Assembly: GCF_007827795.1 (NCBI RefSeq)
Contig: NZ_VITI01000006.1
Span: 62,001 to 126,000 of the forward strand
Direction: 5' to 3'
Length of the DNA stretch: 64,000 nt
DNA from: Azospirillum brasilense
GTDB taxonomy: Bacteria; Pseudomonadota; Alphaproteobacteria; Azospirillales; Azospirillaceae
In this document: piece after piece, positions 17,419 through 26,220 of the stretch
Position numbering within the stretch: position 1 is the first letter of the stretch
Layout: the number at the start of each line of letters is the position of its first letter
Notes under the pieces: generated by a model
Seen by the model: only the letters and a program-made list of their open reading frames with translations
Told to the model about the DNA's origin: nothing
Databases searched by the model: none
Position numbers and translations under genes: made by a program

Positions 17419-17463
17419 AAAAAGCCGCGGGACCCGGACGCACGCCGGGACCCGCGGCTTTTT
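17419..17463. terminator. Bidirectional intrinsic terminator
   Basis: AAAA, then GCCGCGGGACCCGG, pairs with CCGGGACCCGCGGC (one mismatch), followed by TTTTT. The A-tract and T-tract on both sides allow termination of the plus-strand gene ending at 17397 and of mtnP ending at 17476 on the minus strand. Confidence 0.88.
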
Positions 17464-17475
17464 GCATTGGCGCCC

Positions 17476-18360
17476 TCAGCCCAGCGCGCGGGCGAGGATG
17501 ATGTCGAGATTCTTCAGCATCTCCGGGTCGCGCTTGTCCGGCGCGGTCATGATCGCGTGGTCGAGCGCGGTGTGGCAACCCTGGGTGCACAGCCCGTCGC
17601 GCACCTGGAGCTTCGGCGCGAGCGTCTTGACGAGCGACCGGGCCTTGTCGGCGTTGGCGACGACCACCCGGATGACGGCGTCCACGGTGACGTGGTCATG
17701 CTCCGGATGCCAGCAGTCGAAGTCGGTGACCATGGCGACGGTCGCGTAGCACATCTCCGCCTCGCGGGCGAGCTTGGCCTCCGGCATGTTGGTCATGCCG
17801 ATAACGTCGCAGCCCCAGCTCCGGTACAGCTCGGATTCGGCCTTGGTCGAGAATTGCGGGCCTTCCATGACCATGTAAGTGCCGCGGCGCTGGTGCGGGA
17901 CCTTCAATTCCACCAGCGCCTCCTCGATCAGGTCGCCCAGCCGCCCGCAGACCGGATGACCCAGCGCCACATGCGCCACCAGACCGGTGCCGAAGAAGCT
18001 CTTGTTGCGGGCGAAGGTGCGGTCGATGAACTGGTCGATCACCACGAAGGTGCCCGGCGGCAAGTGTTCCTTCAGCGAGCCGACGGCGGAAACCGACAGG
18101 ATCTCGGTCACGCCCAGCGCCTTCAGCGCGTGGATGTTGGCGCGGAAGTTCAGCTCGGACGGCGGGATGCGGTGGCCGCGGCCATGGCGCGGCAGGAAGA
18201 CCAGCTTCTGGCCGTTCAGCTCGCCCGTCAGCAGCTCGTCCGACGGGTCGCCGAAGGGCGTTTCCACCTTCACCCAACGCTGGTTCTCCAGCCCGTCGAT
18301 GTCGTAGACGCCGCTGCCGCCGATCACGCCGAGCACCGGCGCGGACCCGGTTTCCGCCAT
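17476..18360 (-). CDS. mtnP: S-methyl-5'-thioadenosine phosphorylase
   Basis: Phosphorolyses methylthioadenosine to adenine and methylthioribose 1-phosphate, the entry to methionine salvage. Landmarks: GVIGGSGVYDIDGLE at the N-terminus, FLPRHGRGHRIPPSELNFRA, ILSVSAVGSLKEHL, MVMEGPQFSTKAESELYRSW and VIGMTNMPEAKLAREAEMCY. The last two distinguish it from generic purine nucleoside phosphorylases. GGAGG lies nine bases before the ATG at 18360; a GTG two codons upstream is too close to it. Other salvage genes are not in the window. Confidence 0.95.
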   Translation of the reverse strand: MAETGSAPVLGVIGGSGVYDIDGLENQRWVKVETPFGDPSDELLTGELNGQKLVFLPRHGRGHRIPPSELNFRANIHALKALGVTEILSVSAVGSLKEHLPPGTFVVIDQFIDRTFARNKSFFGTGLVAHVALGHPVCGRLGDLIEEALVELKVPHQRRGTYMVMEGPQFSTKAESELYRSWGCDVIGMTNMPEAKLAREAEMCYATVAMVTDFDCWHPEHDHVTVDAVIRVVVANADKARSLVKTLAPKLQVRDGLCTQGCHTALDHAIMTAPDKRDPEMLKNLDIILARALG

Positions 18361-18437
18361 AGTCACATGCCTCCGTCAATGGGAGGGCGCAGTATTCCGC
18401 CCCGGCCTCGCAAAGGCAACGGTCACGGCGGCAAGGG

Positions 18438-19136
18438 TCACAAGGTGCGCAGCAGAACCACGACCAGGGTCAGATAAACGGCGGCCTTCGCCGCGGTGCC
18501 GAGGCGTGCGACGCTCCACAGCGCCACGCCGGGACGGCGGAACAGGGCGACCAGCGCCATCCCCGCGCCGAACCCGCCGAGATGGGCCGCCCAGGCCACG
18601 TCGCCCATAGCGGAGTCCGGAGCCGGCGGCATCAGCGTCATCGCCACATTGATCGCCAGGAAACTGCCCACCACGAAGGAGGCGGGAACGCGCGGCCCCG
18701 GCGTCACGCCGAGCGTCGCCTGCGGGTGCAGCAGCAGAAAGGCCCCCATCACCCCGCAGATCGCCCCGCTCGCCCCGACCAGGGGCGCCATGAGATCGAC
18801 GGCCAAGGCCCCCTCCACCACGGCCCCAGCCACGGCGCACAGCAAGAAGAACAGCAGGTAGCGCAGGCTGCCCATCGCCAGCTCGACAGCACCACCGAAG
18901 GCCCAGAGCGCCAGCATGTTGCTGACCAGATGCACGATGTCGCTGTGGATCAGGACATGGCCGAACAGCCCGCGCCACACCGCCCAGGTCGGCAGCGGCC
19001 CGGCCGTCTCCACCGTTCCGAAGAAGTAGGCGGGGACGAAGGCGAGGGTTTCCGGCGGCACGCCCAGCACGAAGGCCAGCGTGCAGGCCATGACGATGCC
19101 CTGATTGACGTAGGGAATCCTTCTGGCAGCGCGCAC
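18438..19136 (-). CDS. Rhomboid-family intramembrane serine protease
   Basis: Cleaves transmembrane substrates within the inner membrane. About six hydrophobic segments are visible. The catalytic Ser is in LVGASGAICGVMGAF (GxSG), the catalytic His in AAHLGGFGAG, and the oxyanion Asn region in HIVHLVSNMLALW-like sequence. The preferred start is the GTG at 19136, after GGGGGAG; a TTG at 19226 would add 30 soluble residues without a ribosome site. Substrates are unknown. It ends about 77 bases upstream of mtnP, possibly on the same transcript. Confidence 0.9.
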   Translation of the reverse strand: MRAARRIPYVNQGIVMACTLAFVLGVPPETLAFVPAYFFGTVETAGPLPTWAVWRGLFGHVLIHSDIVHLVSNMLALWAFGGAVELAMGSLRYLLFFLLCAVAGAVVEGALAVDLMAPLVGASGAICGVMGAFLLLHPQATLGVTPGPRVPASFVVGSFLAINVAMTLMPPAPDSAMGDVAWAAHLGGFGAGMALVALFRRPGVALWSVARLGTAAKAAVYLTLVVVLLRTL

Positions 19137-19348
19137 CGCTCCCCCTTCGCCGATGACCGGAGCCTTGGCGACCCGGCCTTCATCCTTGCTCGATATGGGG
19201 GCTCTTGTGCCGATGACCAGCGTCAAACCGGCACCAGGAGAGCTGCGGTTGCATCACTGAAAGGACAATCAACTTTCCCGTTGACGCAAGGCGTGCATTC
19301 CTATGGATGTAACGCGTCGGCGGCATGCCTGCCGTCCGGCAATCCGAA

Positions 19349-19519
19349 AGGAGGTGACGCGCTTGAGACGTTTCCTGAAGTGTTTCAGACGCTTCTGGTT
19401 CCGGTTGAAGATCGAGTTGGAATGCGGCTTCAACAAAAAACCCGGAAAGCTGATGACCCGAAAGGCGGGGCTGGGAAACCAGCCTCGCCACTCAGGCAAA
19501 CGAAGGCGCGTCACCTCCT
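19349..19519. repeat. 171-bp element bounded by a perfect 14-bp inverted repeat
   Basis: AGGAGGTGACGCGC at 19349-19362 is exactly complementary to GCGCGTCACCTCCT at 19506-19519. Inside lies a second strong hairpin (19464-19489) in which GGCGGGGCTGG pairs with CCAGCCTCGCC around a GAAA loop. No target-site duplication is visible outside the arms. The left arm includes a perfect Shine-Dalgarno sequence and the right arm reads like the 16S rRNA tail. It may be a structured RNA, a MITE-like unit, or both. Confidence 0.7.
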
Positions 19520-19521
19520 GA
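19363..19521 (+). CDS. Small basic protein inside the inverted-repeat element, unknown
   Basis: A possible 52-residue ORF starting with TTG at 19363, eight bases after the core of AAAGGAGGTGA, which is a perfect ribosome site. The product begins LRRFLKCFRRFWFRLKIELE and is strongly basic, with an aromatic/Arg-rich amphipathic first half and a KRRRVTS end. Its stop codon lies in the right repeat arm, so the last codons are complementary to its own ribosome site. Third positions favour G/C, but the ORF is short and no family is recognised. It may equally be a by-product of a structured RNA. Confidence 0.4.
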   Translation: MRRFLKCFRRFWFRLKIELECGFNKKPGKLMTRKAGLGNQPRHSGKRRRVTS

Positions 19522-19575
19522 CGGCAAACATAGCATGCCACCGCCGACCGTCAAAGCGGGGCCGTATGGGCGCGG

Positions 19576-22500
19576 TCAGTAATTCCACTCCCACTTGACG
19601 CCGACGCGGGTGTCGGAATCGGCGCCGACGTCCGCCTGGGCCTTGATGTTCTTGGTGATGTCGACCTCGACCGTGGCACGGCTCTGGTTCGCGCCGATGC
19701 CCTGCTCCACCCCGACATAGACGCGGTCGCTGACGTAGCGCCCGGCCTCCACCGCGCCCCCCTTGCCGTCGGCGCCGCCGGTGAATTCCAGCCGGTCGAT
19801 GCCGAGGCCGCGGCGCAGGTTGCCGATCAGGCCGGGGCCGCCACCGCCGAATCCGGCCAGCGTCGCCGCCGACTGGGCAAGCTGGACCGCCTCCACGGCG
19901 CTCAGGCTGCCGACCGATTTCCCAAACAGCACGGCGGACAGCACCTCGTCCTGCGGCAACCCCTGTGGGGAGGTCAGCTCCAGCTTCGGCTGTCCGGCGG
20001 TGCCGGTGACCAGGATCTGCGCGGTCACGTCGTTGGCGGTGGCCTCCGCCAGGAAATCCAGACGTGGATCGATGGTTGGGCCGCCGTCGAACTCGATGAT
20101 GCCACGTTTGAAGACGAAGGTCTTGGCGAGGATGTCCAATTCGCCCTTCAGCATGTTCAGCCGCCCGCTGACCAGCGGCTGGCTGGAGGTGCCGGTGACG
20201 GCGAGTTGCCCGGCGAACTCGGCCTCCAACCCGCGTCCCCGGACGAAGATCTGGTTCTGCGCGCTGACCGTCAGGTCGAGGATCATCGCGAAGGCCGGCT
20301 CCGGAGCCGCCGCCTGCCCGTTGCCCGCTTGGCCGTTCTTCAGGCTGACCGGATGCGCCTTGCGGCCCCTGCCGACCTCGACGACCTTCAGGTCGACCAC
20401 GTTGGGCGGGGTCTGGTTGGGGATCTGGATCTCCGCCCGCTCGATCCGCACGGGACCGGCCAGCCGCGGATTCAAAAAGCTGCCGGTCAGGGTCAGGTTG
20501 GTGCCGATCGTGACCGCCGCCAGATCGTTCTGCACCAGCCGCGCCCGGTCGGCCTGGATGGCGAGGTCGAGCTGCTGCTGCGGGTCCGCGGCGGCGGGAC
20601 GGATCACGCCGCGGGCGCTGATCGAGCCACCGTTGGTGGTCCGCCCGCGGAAGGTCTGGATGGTGAAGACGTCGCCGTCGCCGACGATGCGGGCGTCGAT
20701 GTCGCTGATGATGGCGCCGCTCGCCCGGTTCTCGTAGCGTCCGTTGGCCAGCGTGACCGTGCCGCCCAGCCGGGGGGCCGCCACGGTGCCGTCGACGCTG
20801 ACGTCCAGCCGCAGCGTGCCGCGCGCCCGGTCGCCGGTCGCCGCCAGCAGGTCGTTGGCGAGCGAGGCGTCGATGGCGCCGCGCAGCGCCGCCTCCAGCC
20901 GCCCGCGCTCAGGCACCGAGAAGGCCAGCGTATCCGGGTCCATGACCAGCGGTGCGGCGGCGGTCAGGGTCACCCTTCCCGCGTTGTTCCCGGTGGCGAC
21001 ATCGCCGTCCACCGACAGGCGGGCGTCCCGCCAGCGGGCGTTGACGGTGGCGTTCAAGCCGGGCACGCCGGCCTGGGTGGTCTGCTGCGCCTTCAGGTTG
21101 GCGACACGCAGCGTGGCGTCGGCCTGCGGGCGGCGGACGGTGCCGCCGAGCGTCGCCTGCGCGTTCAACATGCCGTCCAGCCGGAGGGTCGGGTTCGCCA
21201 GCCGGGCCAGCGCCATCGGCACGCGGTCCAGCCGCAGCTCGCCCGACAGCCGCTCCCCGTTCAGGCCGAGGTCGGCGGCGAGCTGGGCGTTACCGCTGAC
21301 CAGCCGCAGGCCGGACACCTCGTAGCGCCGCTCGCCCAAGGCGATGGCGGCGGGCTGGGTCAGCCGGAAGGATTCGCCGCTGTAGCGGCCCTGGAGCCGG
21401 TCAAGCCGGATGCGGTTCAGCGCACCGTTCTGCGTGAATTCCCCGGCCAGTTCGAGCCCCAGCGGGTCGCGCCCGGCCCCTGCGGCCTCCGCCCGGAAGG
21501 CCGCCTTGGCGAGCGAGCCGTCCACGCTGGCCGTCACGCGCGACAGGTCGTTGCCGGCGGCGGCCCCGTCCTGAAGCTCCAGCCGCGCCTTGCCGCTGGC
21601 GTTGCCCAGCGCGTCGGCGACGTCCGCGTTGGCGGTCAGGCGGCGCGCGGCGAACAACGGCCCGCCCTCGCCCTCCACACGGAGGTTGGTGGCGTTCGCG
21701 GTCAGGTTGGCTGCCTGCTTGCCGTTCGGCGCGTCGAGCGCGACGGTGAAGCCTGCCGCCCCGGTCAGCGGCACGCCGGCCAGCTCCGACAGGGCCTGAA
21801 GCTGCGGCAGGGTGCCGTCGAGCTTGCCGGTCGCGGTCATGGCGTCGAGCGCCACGCGCACCGCCCCGGTGATCCGGTTCGGCCCGTTCGCCAGCGCGAG
21901 GTCGCTGATCCGCAGCGCCTGCCCTTCCAGCGCGTAGGCGGCATCCGCCGTCAGCCCGGCGCCGGCCAGCTCCGTTTGGGCCGACACACGCCCCTGCGGG
22001 GCGCCCGGCAGATTCTGTGCGGTGGCGTTCAGCCGCGTGTCGCCGAAGCGGCGCCCCTGCACGACGAGGTTCCGGGCGTGCAGCGCCGCCTCGGCCACCA
22101 GCTTGTCCAGCGGGCCTTTCGCCGTCGCGTCGAGCGTCAGGCCGCCGGCCATCTCCGTTCCGGCGGCGGTGCCCACCGGGCTGAGGTCGGCAATCTCCAG
22201 CCGGGTCCTGGCGTCCACCGCCCCGTCCACCAGGGCCGCCGCACCGGTCAGCCGCCCATTGCGGCCATCCACCGTCAGGTCGGTGAGGCGCATGGCGCCG
22301 CCCGGCTCCATCACCGCCTGTGCGCCCAGGCTGACGTCACGGCCGAGCACGCCGTCGGCGGGCGTCCCGGTTTCCAGACCGCGCAGCGCGCCGCTGAGGT
22401 CCGCCGTCAGCGTGCCGTCCTCCTGCCGCCGCACCGGCCCGGCCAGAGCCAGCGAACCGGCCAGCGGCTGCCCGGCGAGGGTGGAAAGGCGCGACAGGTC

Positions 22501-23898
22501 GTCGGCATCCAGAGACACCGTCACGTCGGCGGTCTGGCCCCAGCCGGTCACGCTGCCCTGCGCCCCGGCGCTGGCTGCCGCGGTGGTCAGGGTCACCCCC
22601 TCGATCCCCACCGCTCCGGTGTCGGCGTTGATCTGCGCCCGCCCGTCCAGCCGCACCTCCGGCCCGGCGACCGAGGCCAGGGCGGGATCGTCGGCGGCGA
22701 GGTCGCGGATCAGCCCTTCCACCGCTACGGTCAGCGCGTCCAGCGTGCCCTGTGCGGTGCCCGACACGGTGCCCTCCCGCCAGGCGATGCCGGGGGCGAA
22801 GCCGTGCAGGGTGGAATCCGGCCCGGCCTGGACCTCGTAGCGCAGATCGAGGCTGCGGCGGTCGGCGCCGACGCGTCCGGACAGGCTGGCCGTTGCGGCG
22901 GCGGTCTCGACCGCCACCGGCTGCAGGGTCAGGGCGCCGTCCGGAGCGACCACCACGGTGCCCTTCAGCGCCGGCTGCGGCCCGGCCAGTGGCGCGATGT
23001 CGGGGCCGAGCAGGGACGCCACGTCGCCGGTCGCCGCGATGGTGACGGCGTGCCCTTCCGGCACCGCCTTGATCGTGGCGTCGGCGGCCAGCCGGGCGGC
23101 GTTCTCCGCCGCCGCGGTGAAGGTGCCCTTCCAGTCGTCCAGCGAGCCCTGCCCGTCCAGCGACGCGCTGACCGGCGGCGCGCCGGGGATGTTCAGCGCG
23201 GTGGCGATCAGCCCGCCCGCCGGCTCCGACGCCTTCAGATTCAGGTCGAGCCGCTTGTCGTCGGGGTTGAAGACGACGTCGAGCGCCACCGTTCCCGGCT
23301 GTTCACCCAGACGGTCCACGTTCAGATGCGCTTCCAGCGACGACCCGCCCGACGCGAGGTCGAGCGATCCGTCGATCTTCAGCCGCGCCTCCTGCCCGAG
23401 CAGCGGCTCCGCCAAGCGCAGCTCGGCGATGGCCAGCTTGTCCACGGCGACGCCCACCGGCAGGCTGGGCAGCAGCGAGGTCGGCCCCTGGTCGGGCGGC
23501 GGCTCCGGCCCCTCGGCGGGCAGCGGCGCGCGCTCCACGATGACTCGCTGCGCCTCGATCGCGTCGGCCTTGGCCCGCCCGGTCAGCAGCGCGGTCGGGG
23601 CGAGGTTGACGCGCAGCTCTTCCAGCCGCAGCCACACGCCCTCGCGGTCGGCGACGGTGACATCGGAGATCGTGAAGTTGACGGGGACCGCGCCGCCGAT
23701 GGTGCCGATCCTCACCTGGAGGTCGGGTCCGTTCACCGCCTTCTCGATGGTTTGGGCGATCCAGCGACGGACGGCGTTGGCCGGACCCCAGCCGCTCCCT
23801 TCGGTGTCGGCCGCGCGGGCGGCCTCCGTCAGGACCGCCCCGGTCAGGACGGCGATGGCCAGAAGAAGGACGATCAGACGACGCAGACCCGACACCAC
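19576..23898 (-). CDS. tamB: Translocation and assembly module subunit TamB
   Basis: A very long periplasmic protein that works with TamA in outer-membrane protein assembly and lipid transport. An N-terminal signal anchor (LRRLIVLLLAIAVLTGAVL) is followed by over 1,100 residues of repetitive beta-strand sequence, as in AsmA/TamB-like bridges, and the conserved DUF490 C-terminus (NQIFVRGRGLEAEFAGQLAV; GIIEFDGGPTIDPRLDF; RVGVKWEWNY at the end). GTG at 23898 puts the anchor at the N-terminus of a 1440-residue protein; a TTG at 23961 is open but lacks a ribosome site. It lies 110 bases downstream of tamA. Confidence 0.93.
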   Translation of the reverse strand: MVSGLRRLIVLLLAIAVLTGAVLTEAARAADTEGSGWGPANAVRRWIAQTIEKAVNGPDLQVRIGTIGGAVPVNFTISDVTVADREGVWLRLEELRVNLAPTALLTGRAKADAIEAQRVIVERAPLPAEGPEPPPDQGPTSLLPSLPVGVAVDKLAIAELRLAEPLLGQEARLKIDGSLDLASGGSSLEAHLNVDRLGEQPGTVALDVVFNPDDKRLDLNLKASEPAGGLIATALNIPGAPPVSASLDGQGSLDDWKGTFTAAAENAARLAADATIKAVPEGHAVTIAATGDVASLLGPDIAPLAGPQPALKGTVVVAPDGALTLQPVAVETAAATASLSGRVGADRRSLDLRYEVQAGPDSTLHGFAPGIAWREGTVSGTAQGTLDALTVAVEGLIRDLAADDPALASVAGPEVRLDGRAQINADTGAVGIEGVTLTTAAASAGAQGSVTGWGQTADVTVSLDADDLSRLSTLAGQPLAGSLALAGPVRRQEDGTLTADLSGALRGLETGTPADGVLGRDVSLGAQAVMEPGGAMRLTDLTVDGRNGRLTGAAALVDGAVDARTRLEIADLSPVGTAAGTEMAGGLTLDATAKGPLDKLVAEAALHARNLVVQGRRFGDTRLNATAQNLPGAPQGRVSAQTELAGAGLTADAAYALEGQALRISDLALANGPNRITGAVRVALDAMTATGKLDGTLPQLQALSELAGVPLTGAAGFTVALDAPNGKQAANLTANATNLRVEGEGGPLFAARRLTANADVADALGNASGKARLELQDGAAAGNDLSRVTASVDGSLAKAAFRAEAAGAGRDPLGLELAGEFTQNGALNRIRLDRLQGRYSGESFRLTQPAAIALGERRYEVSGLRLVSGNAQLAADLGLNGERLSGELRLDRVPMALARLANPTLRLDGMLNAQATLGGTVRRPQADATLRVANLKAQQTTQAGVPGLNATVNARWRDARLSVDGDVATGNNAGRVTLTAAAPLVMDPDTLAFSVPERGRLEAALRGAIDASLANDLLAATGDRARGTLRLDVSVDGTVAAPRLGGTVTLANGRYENRASGAIISDIDARIVGDGDVFTIQTFRGRTTNGGSISARGVIRPAAADPQQQLDLAIQADRARLVQNDLAAVTIGTNLTLTGSFLNPRLAGPVRIERAEIQIPNQTPPNVVDLKVVEVGRGRKAHPVSLKNGQAGNGQAAAPEPAFAMILDLTVSAQNQIFVRGRGLEAEFAGQLAVTGTSSQPLVSGRLNMLKGELDILAKTFVFKRGIIEFDGGPTIDPRLDFLAEATANDVTAQILVTGTAGQPKLELTSPQGLPQDEVLSAVLFGKSVGSLSAVEAVQLAQSAATLAGFGGGGPGLIGNLRRGLGIDRLEFTGGADGKGGAVEAGRYVSDRVYVGVEQGIGANQSRATVEVDITKNIKAQADVGADSDTRVGVKWEWNY

Positions 23899-24008
23899 GC
23901 ACCCCGTTGCGGCATTCCCCGAATGGTATAACGGGAAAGAGCATGGGCGATCCCGATCCAAGTGGCAAAAATGCGACCTGGTCCGGCATCACCGGTTGAA
24001 AGAACGAA

Positions 24009-25949
24009 TCAGAAGGCCTGACCCAGACTGAGATAGAGCTGCCACTTCGCATCGCCGGAGTCGGCGTTCAGCGGGAAGGCGACGTCGGCCCGCAGCGGCC
24101 CGAAATCGGTGTAGTAGCGGGCGCCGATGCCCGCGCCGACCTTCAACGGCTCCTTGAAGTCCGGGAAGGCGCTGTCGAAGACGGTGCCGGCGTCGACGAA
24201 GGGCACGATGCCGACGGTCTCCGTCACCTTGACGCGCAGTTCCAGCCCAGCCTCGAACAGCGAGCGCCCGCCGGTCGGGTCGCCGTAGATGTCGCGCGGC
24301 CCGGCCTTCTGGAAGCCGTAGCCGCGCACCGACCCGCCGCCGCCCGCATAGAAGCGGTGGTCCGGCGGAACCTCGTCCAGAGAGGCTCCCACCGTGCTGC
24401 CGACGCCGATGCGCGCCGCCGCAACGTAGCGCCCGTCGTCGGACAGATCGCGGTAGGCCGAGGCGTTGATCTGGAAGCTGGTGAAGATCGAATCGGTGTC
24501 CCCGGCGTAGGGGAACCAGGGGGTGGCGAGCAGCGAGGCGCGGTAGCCCCTGGACGGATTCAGCAGATTGTCCGAGCCGTCCCAGGCGACGCCCAGCGGC
24601 ACACCGATGAAGCCGGTCTGGTACTCCCGCAGGTTGGATCGCACCCGCCCGCGCTCCCCCGACACGCCGTAGGAGACCTTGAGCTGGTCGGTCACCTGCC
24701 GCTCCAGCGAGGCCGAGCCGATGGTGGCGACGCGGTCGTAGGCCGGCGGCTGCTCCGACGCGACCTGGAAATCCAGGATCAGCGACTGGCGCGGCGCCAG
24801 GAAATCGGGCTTGCGGAAGTTGGCGGACAGCCGGATGTCCGGCAGGTCCAGACTGCCGCGCGGTCCCTGCGCGGCGCCGTTGTCGCCGCCGATCCGTCCG
24901 ACCTCCACGCCGAGCCGCAGCCGCTCCGCGCCGCCGAACAGGTTGCGGTGGCCCCAATAGGCCGAGCCGCCCACCCCGTCCTCCGAAGAGTAGAAGGCGC
25001 TGGCCCCGATGAAGCGGTGCAGCTTCTCGGACAGGGTCACGTCCACCGGCGTGACGCCGCCCGGCCCCGGCTCCTCGGCCAATCGCACCCGCACCGTGTC
25101 GAACACGTCGAGCTGGGCGATCTGCTGGCGCGCCCGGTCGACCTTGGCCGGGCTGTAGATGTCGCCCTGCTTCCAGGGCAGACGCCCGCGGATCAGCCCC
25201 TCGTCCACGCTGGCCAGCCCGTCGATCTTGGTGTCGCCGAACATCACCAGCGGGCCGGGATCGACCGTGTAGGTGACGTCCATGCTGTGGTCGTCGTGGT
25301 CCACCACCACCCGCCGCTCGGCGACCGTGGCGAAGGGATGCCCGCGCTCGATCATCCGGCGCAGCAGCGCGGCCTGGGCGTCCACCACCTGCGGCGCGCG
25401 CGCCCGCTCCCCCACCGGCAGGCCGATGTCGCCGGGGGTCACGTCCCCGCCCGGCAGCGGCGCGCCGTCGGTGGAAGCGATGGTGACGGTCTTGAATAGG
25501 TAGGGTGCACCGGGCGTCACCGCGACAGTCACCTTGGCCGGCGTCTGGTTCGCGTCCACCCGGATGTCCAGCACGGCATCGTAGAAGCCGGCGGAGCGCA
25601 GCGCCGTCTGCAGGCGTCCCCGGTCGCTGTCGGCCCGCCGTTCCAGCCCCAGCACCGACGGCGGCGGGTCGTCCTTCAGGCTGACCAGCGAGGAGCTGTC
25701 GCGCAGCAGGTCGCGCAGATCGTCGTCCTCCAGCCCGGTGAACTCCACCTCGTAGGGGATCTGCGGGCCGGGTGCGTCGGGGGTGGGGTCATCCTGCCCG
25801 GAATCCTCCTGCGCCGCGGGCGGCGGAGCGGCGTCCCTTGCGGTGTCGGGCGCAGGGTCCTGCGCGCGTAGCGGGTCGCCCGGCGCGGCAACGAGCGCGC
25901 TGGACAGGAGAATGATGGCGAGGCGGGAAGCGGAAACGCGGCGGGTCAT
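24009..25949 (-). CDS. tamA: Autotransporter assembly factor TamA (Omp85 family)
   Basis: Outer-membrane 16-strand barrel partner of TamB. After a signal peptide (SRLAIILLSSALVAA) and an acidic Pro/Asp-rich linker come POTRA-like repeats (VEFTGLEDDDLRDLLRDSSS; SAGFYDAVLDIRVD; DTKIDGLASVDEGLIRGRLP), then the barrel with GGGGSVRGYGFQ, the conserved (V/I)RGY loop motif, and a last strand ending in Phe (LYLSLGQAF). The 646-residue length fits. ATG 25949 is chosen over the frame extension to 26027, which would bury the signal peptide. tamB follows on the same strand. Confidence 0.94.
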   Translation of the reverse strand: MTRRVSASRLAIILLSSALVAAPGDPLRAQDPAPDTARDAAPPPAAQEDSGQDDPTPDAPGPQIPYEVEFTGLEDDDLRDLLRDSSSLVSLKDDPPPSVLGLERRADSDRGRLQTALRSAGFYDAVLDIRVDANQTPAKVTVAVTPGAPYLFKTVTIASTDGAPLPGGDVTPGDIGLPVGERARAPQVVDAQAALLRRMIERGHPFATVAERRVVVDHDDHSMDVTYTVDPGPLVMFGDTKIDGLASVDEGLIRGRLPWKQGDIYSPAKVDRARQQIAQLDVFDTVRVRLAEEPGPGGVTPVDVTLSEKLHRFIGASAFYSSEDGVGGSAYWGHRNLFGGAERLRLGVEVGRIGGDNGAAQGPRGSLDLPDIRLSANFRKPDFLAPRQSLILDFQVASEQPPAYDRVATIGSASLERQVTDQLKVSYGVSGERGRVRSNLREYQTGFIGVPLGVAWDGSDNLLNPSRGYRASLLATPWFPYAGDTDSIFTSFQINASAYRDLSDDGRYVAAARIGVGSTVGASLDEVPPDHRFYAGGGGSVRGYGFQKAGPRDIYGDPTGGRSLFEAGLELRVKVTETVGIVPFVDAGTVFDSAFPDFKEPLKVGAGIGARYYTDFGPLRADVAFPLNADSGDAKWQLYLSLGQAF

Positions 25950-26055
25950 CACCGGACCATGTGGGAATCCGCGACGCAGACGCCAATGATTCGGTCGCCG
26001 CGGCGCAAGGAAATTCCGCATAGGCACATTGGGCGAGTTTCCACCACCACGCCGC

Positions 26056-26083
26056 TTGCGTTATGAAGCCGGATCATTATATT
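26056..26083 (+). promoter_or_regulatory. Putative promoter of typA
   Basis: TTGCGT at 26056-26061 and TATATT at 26078-26083, separated by 16 bases, lie in a locally A/T-rich spot between the divergent tamA and typA. Transcription would start near 26090, giving a 130-base leader. Confidence 0.45.
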
Positions 26084-26109
26084 GCGTCGCAACAGTTTCC
26101 CCGGCAGAG

Positions 26110-26138
26110 CCCCCCGATCGATCTCGGAGGGTTTTTTT
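26110..26138 (+). terminator. Terminator-like hairpin in the typA leader (possible attenuator)
   Basis: CCCCCCGA pairs with TCGGAGGG (one mismatch) around TCGATC and is followed by seven T residues. It points along the plus strand, after the putative typA promoter and about 80 bases before the typA start codon. No plus-strand gene ends upstream, so attenuation or termination of incoming antisense transcription are both possible. Confidence 0.6.
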
Positions 26139-26220
26139 GTTGTGCGCGGCCAACGTGCCGCGGTGTCGGGGCGGCATTGCGCAACGGAAGCCCCAGAGCG
26201 GATTTAAGAGTCCCCGACAC

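Noticed and set aside
19449..19475. CTGATGA followed by GAAA, suggestive of a hammerhead ribozyme core
   Set aside because: The stems do not close in the required order around the conserved boxes; the GAAA is better explained as tetraloop of the 19464-19489 hairpin.
20206..23931. 1,241-codon plus-strand frame opposite tamB
   Set aside because: Arg/Gly/Gln-rich nonsense opposite a clear tamB gene; no ribosome site or family features.
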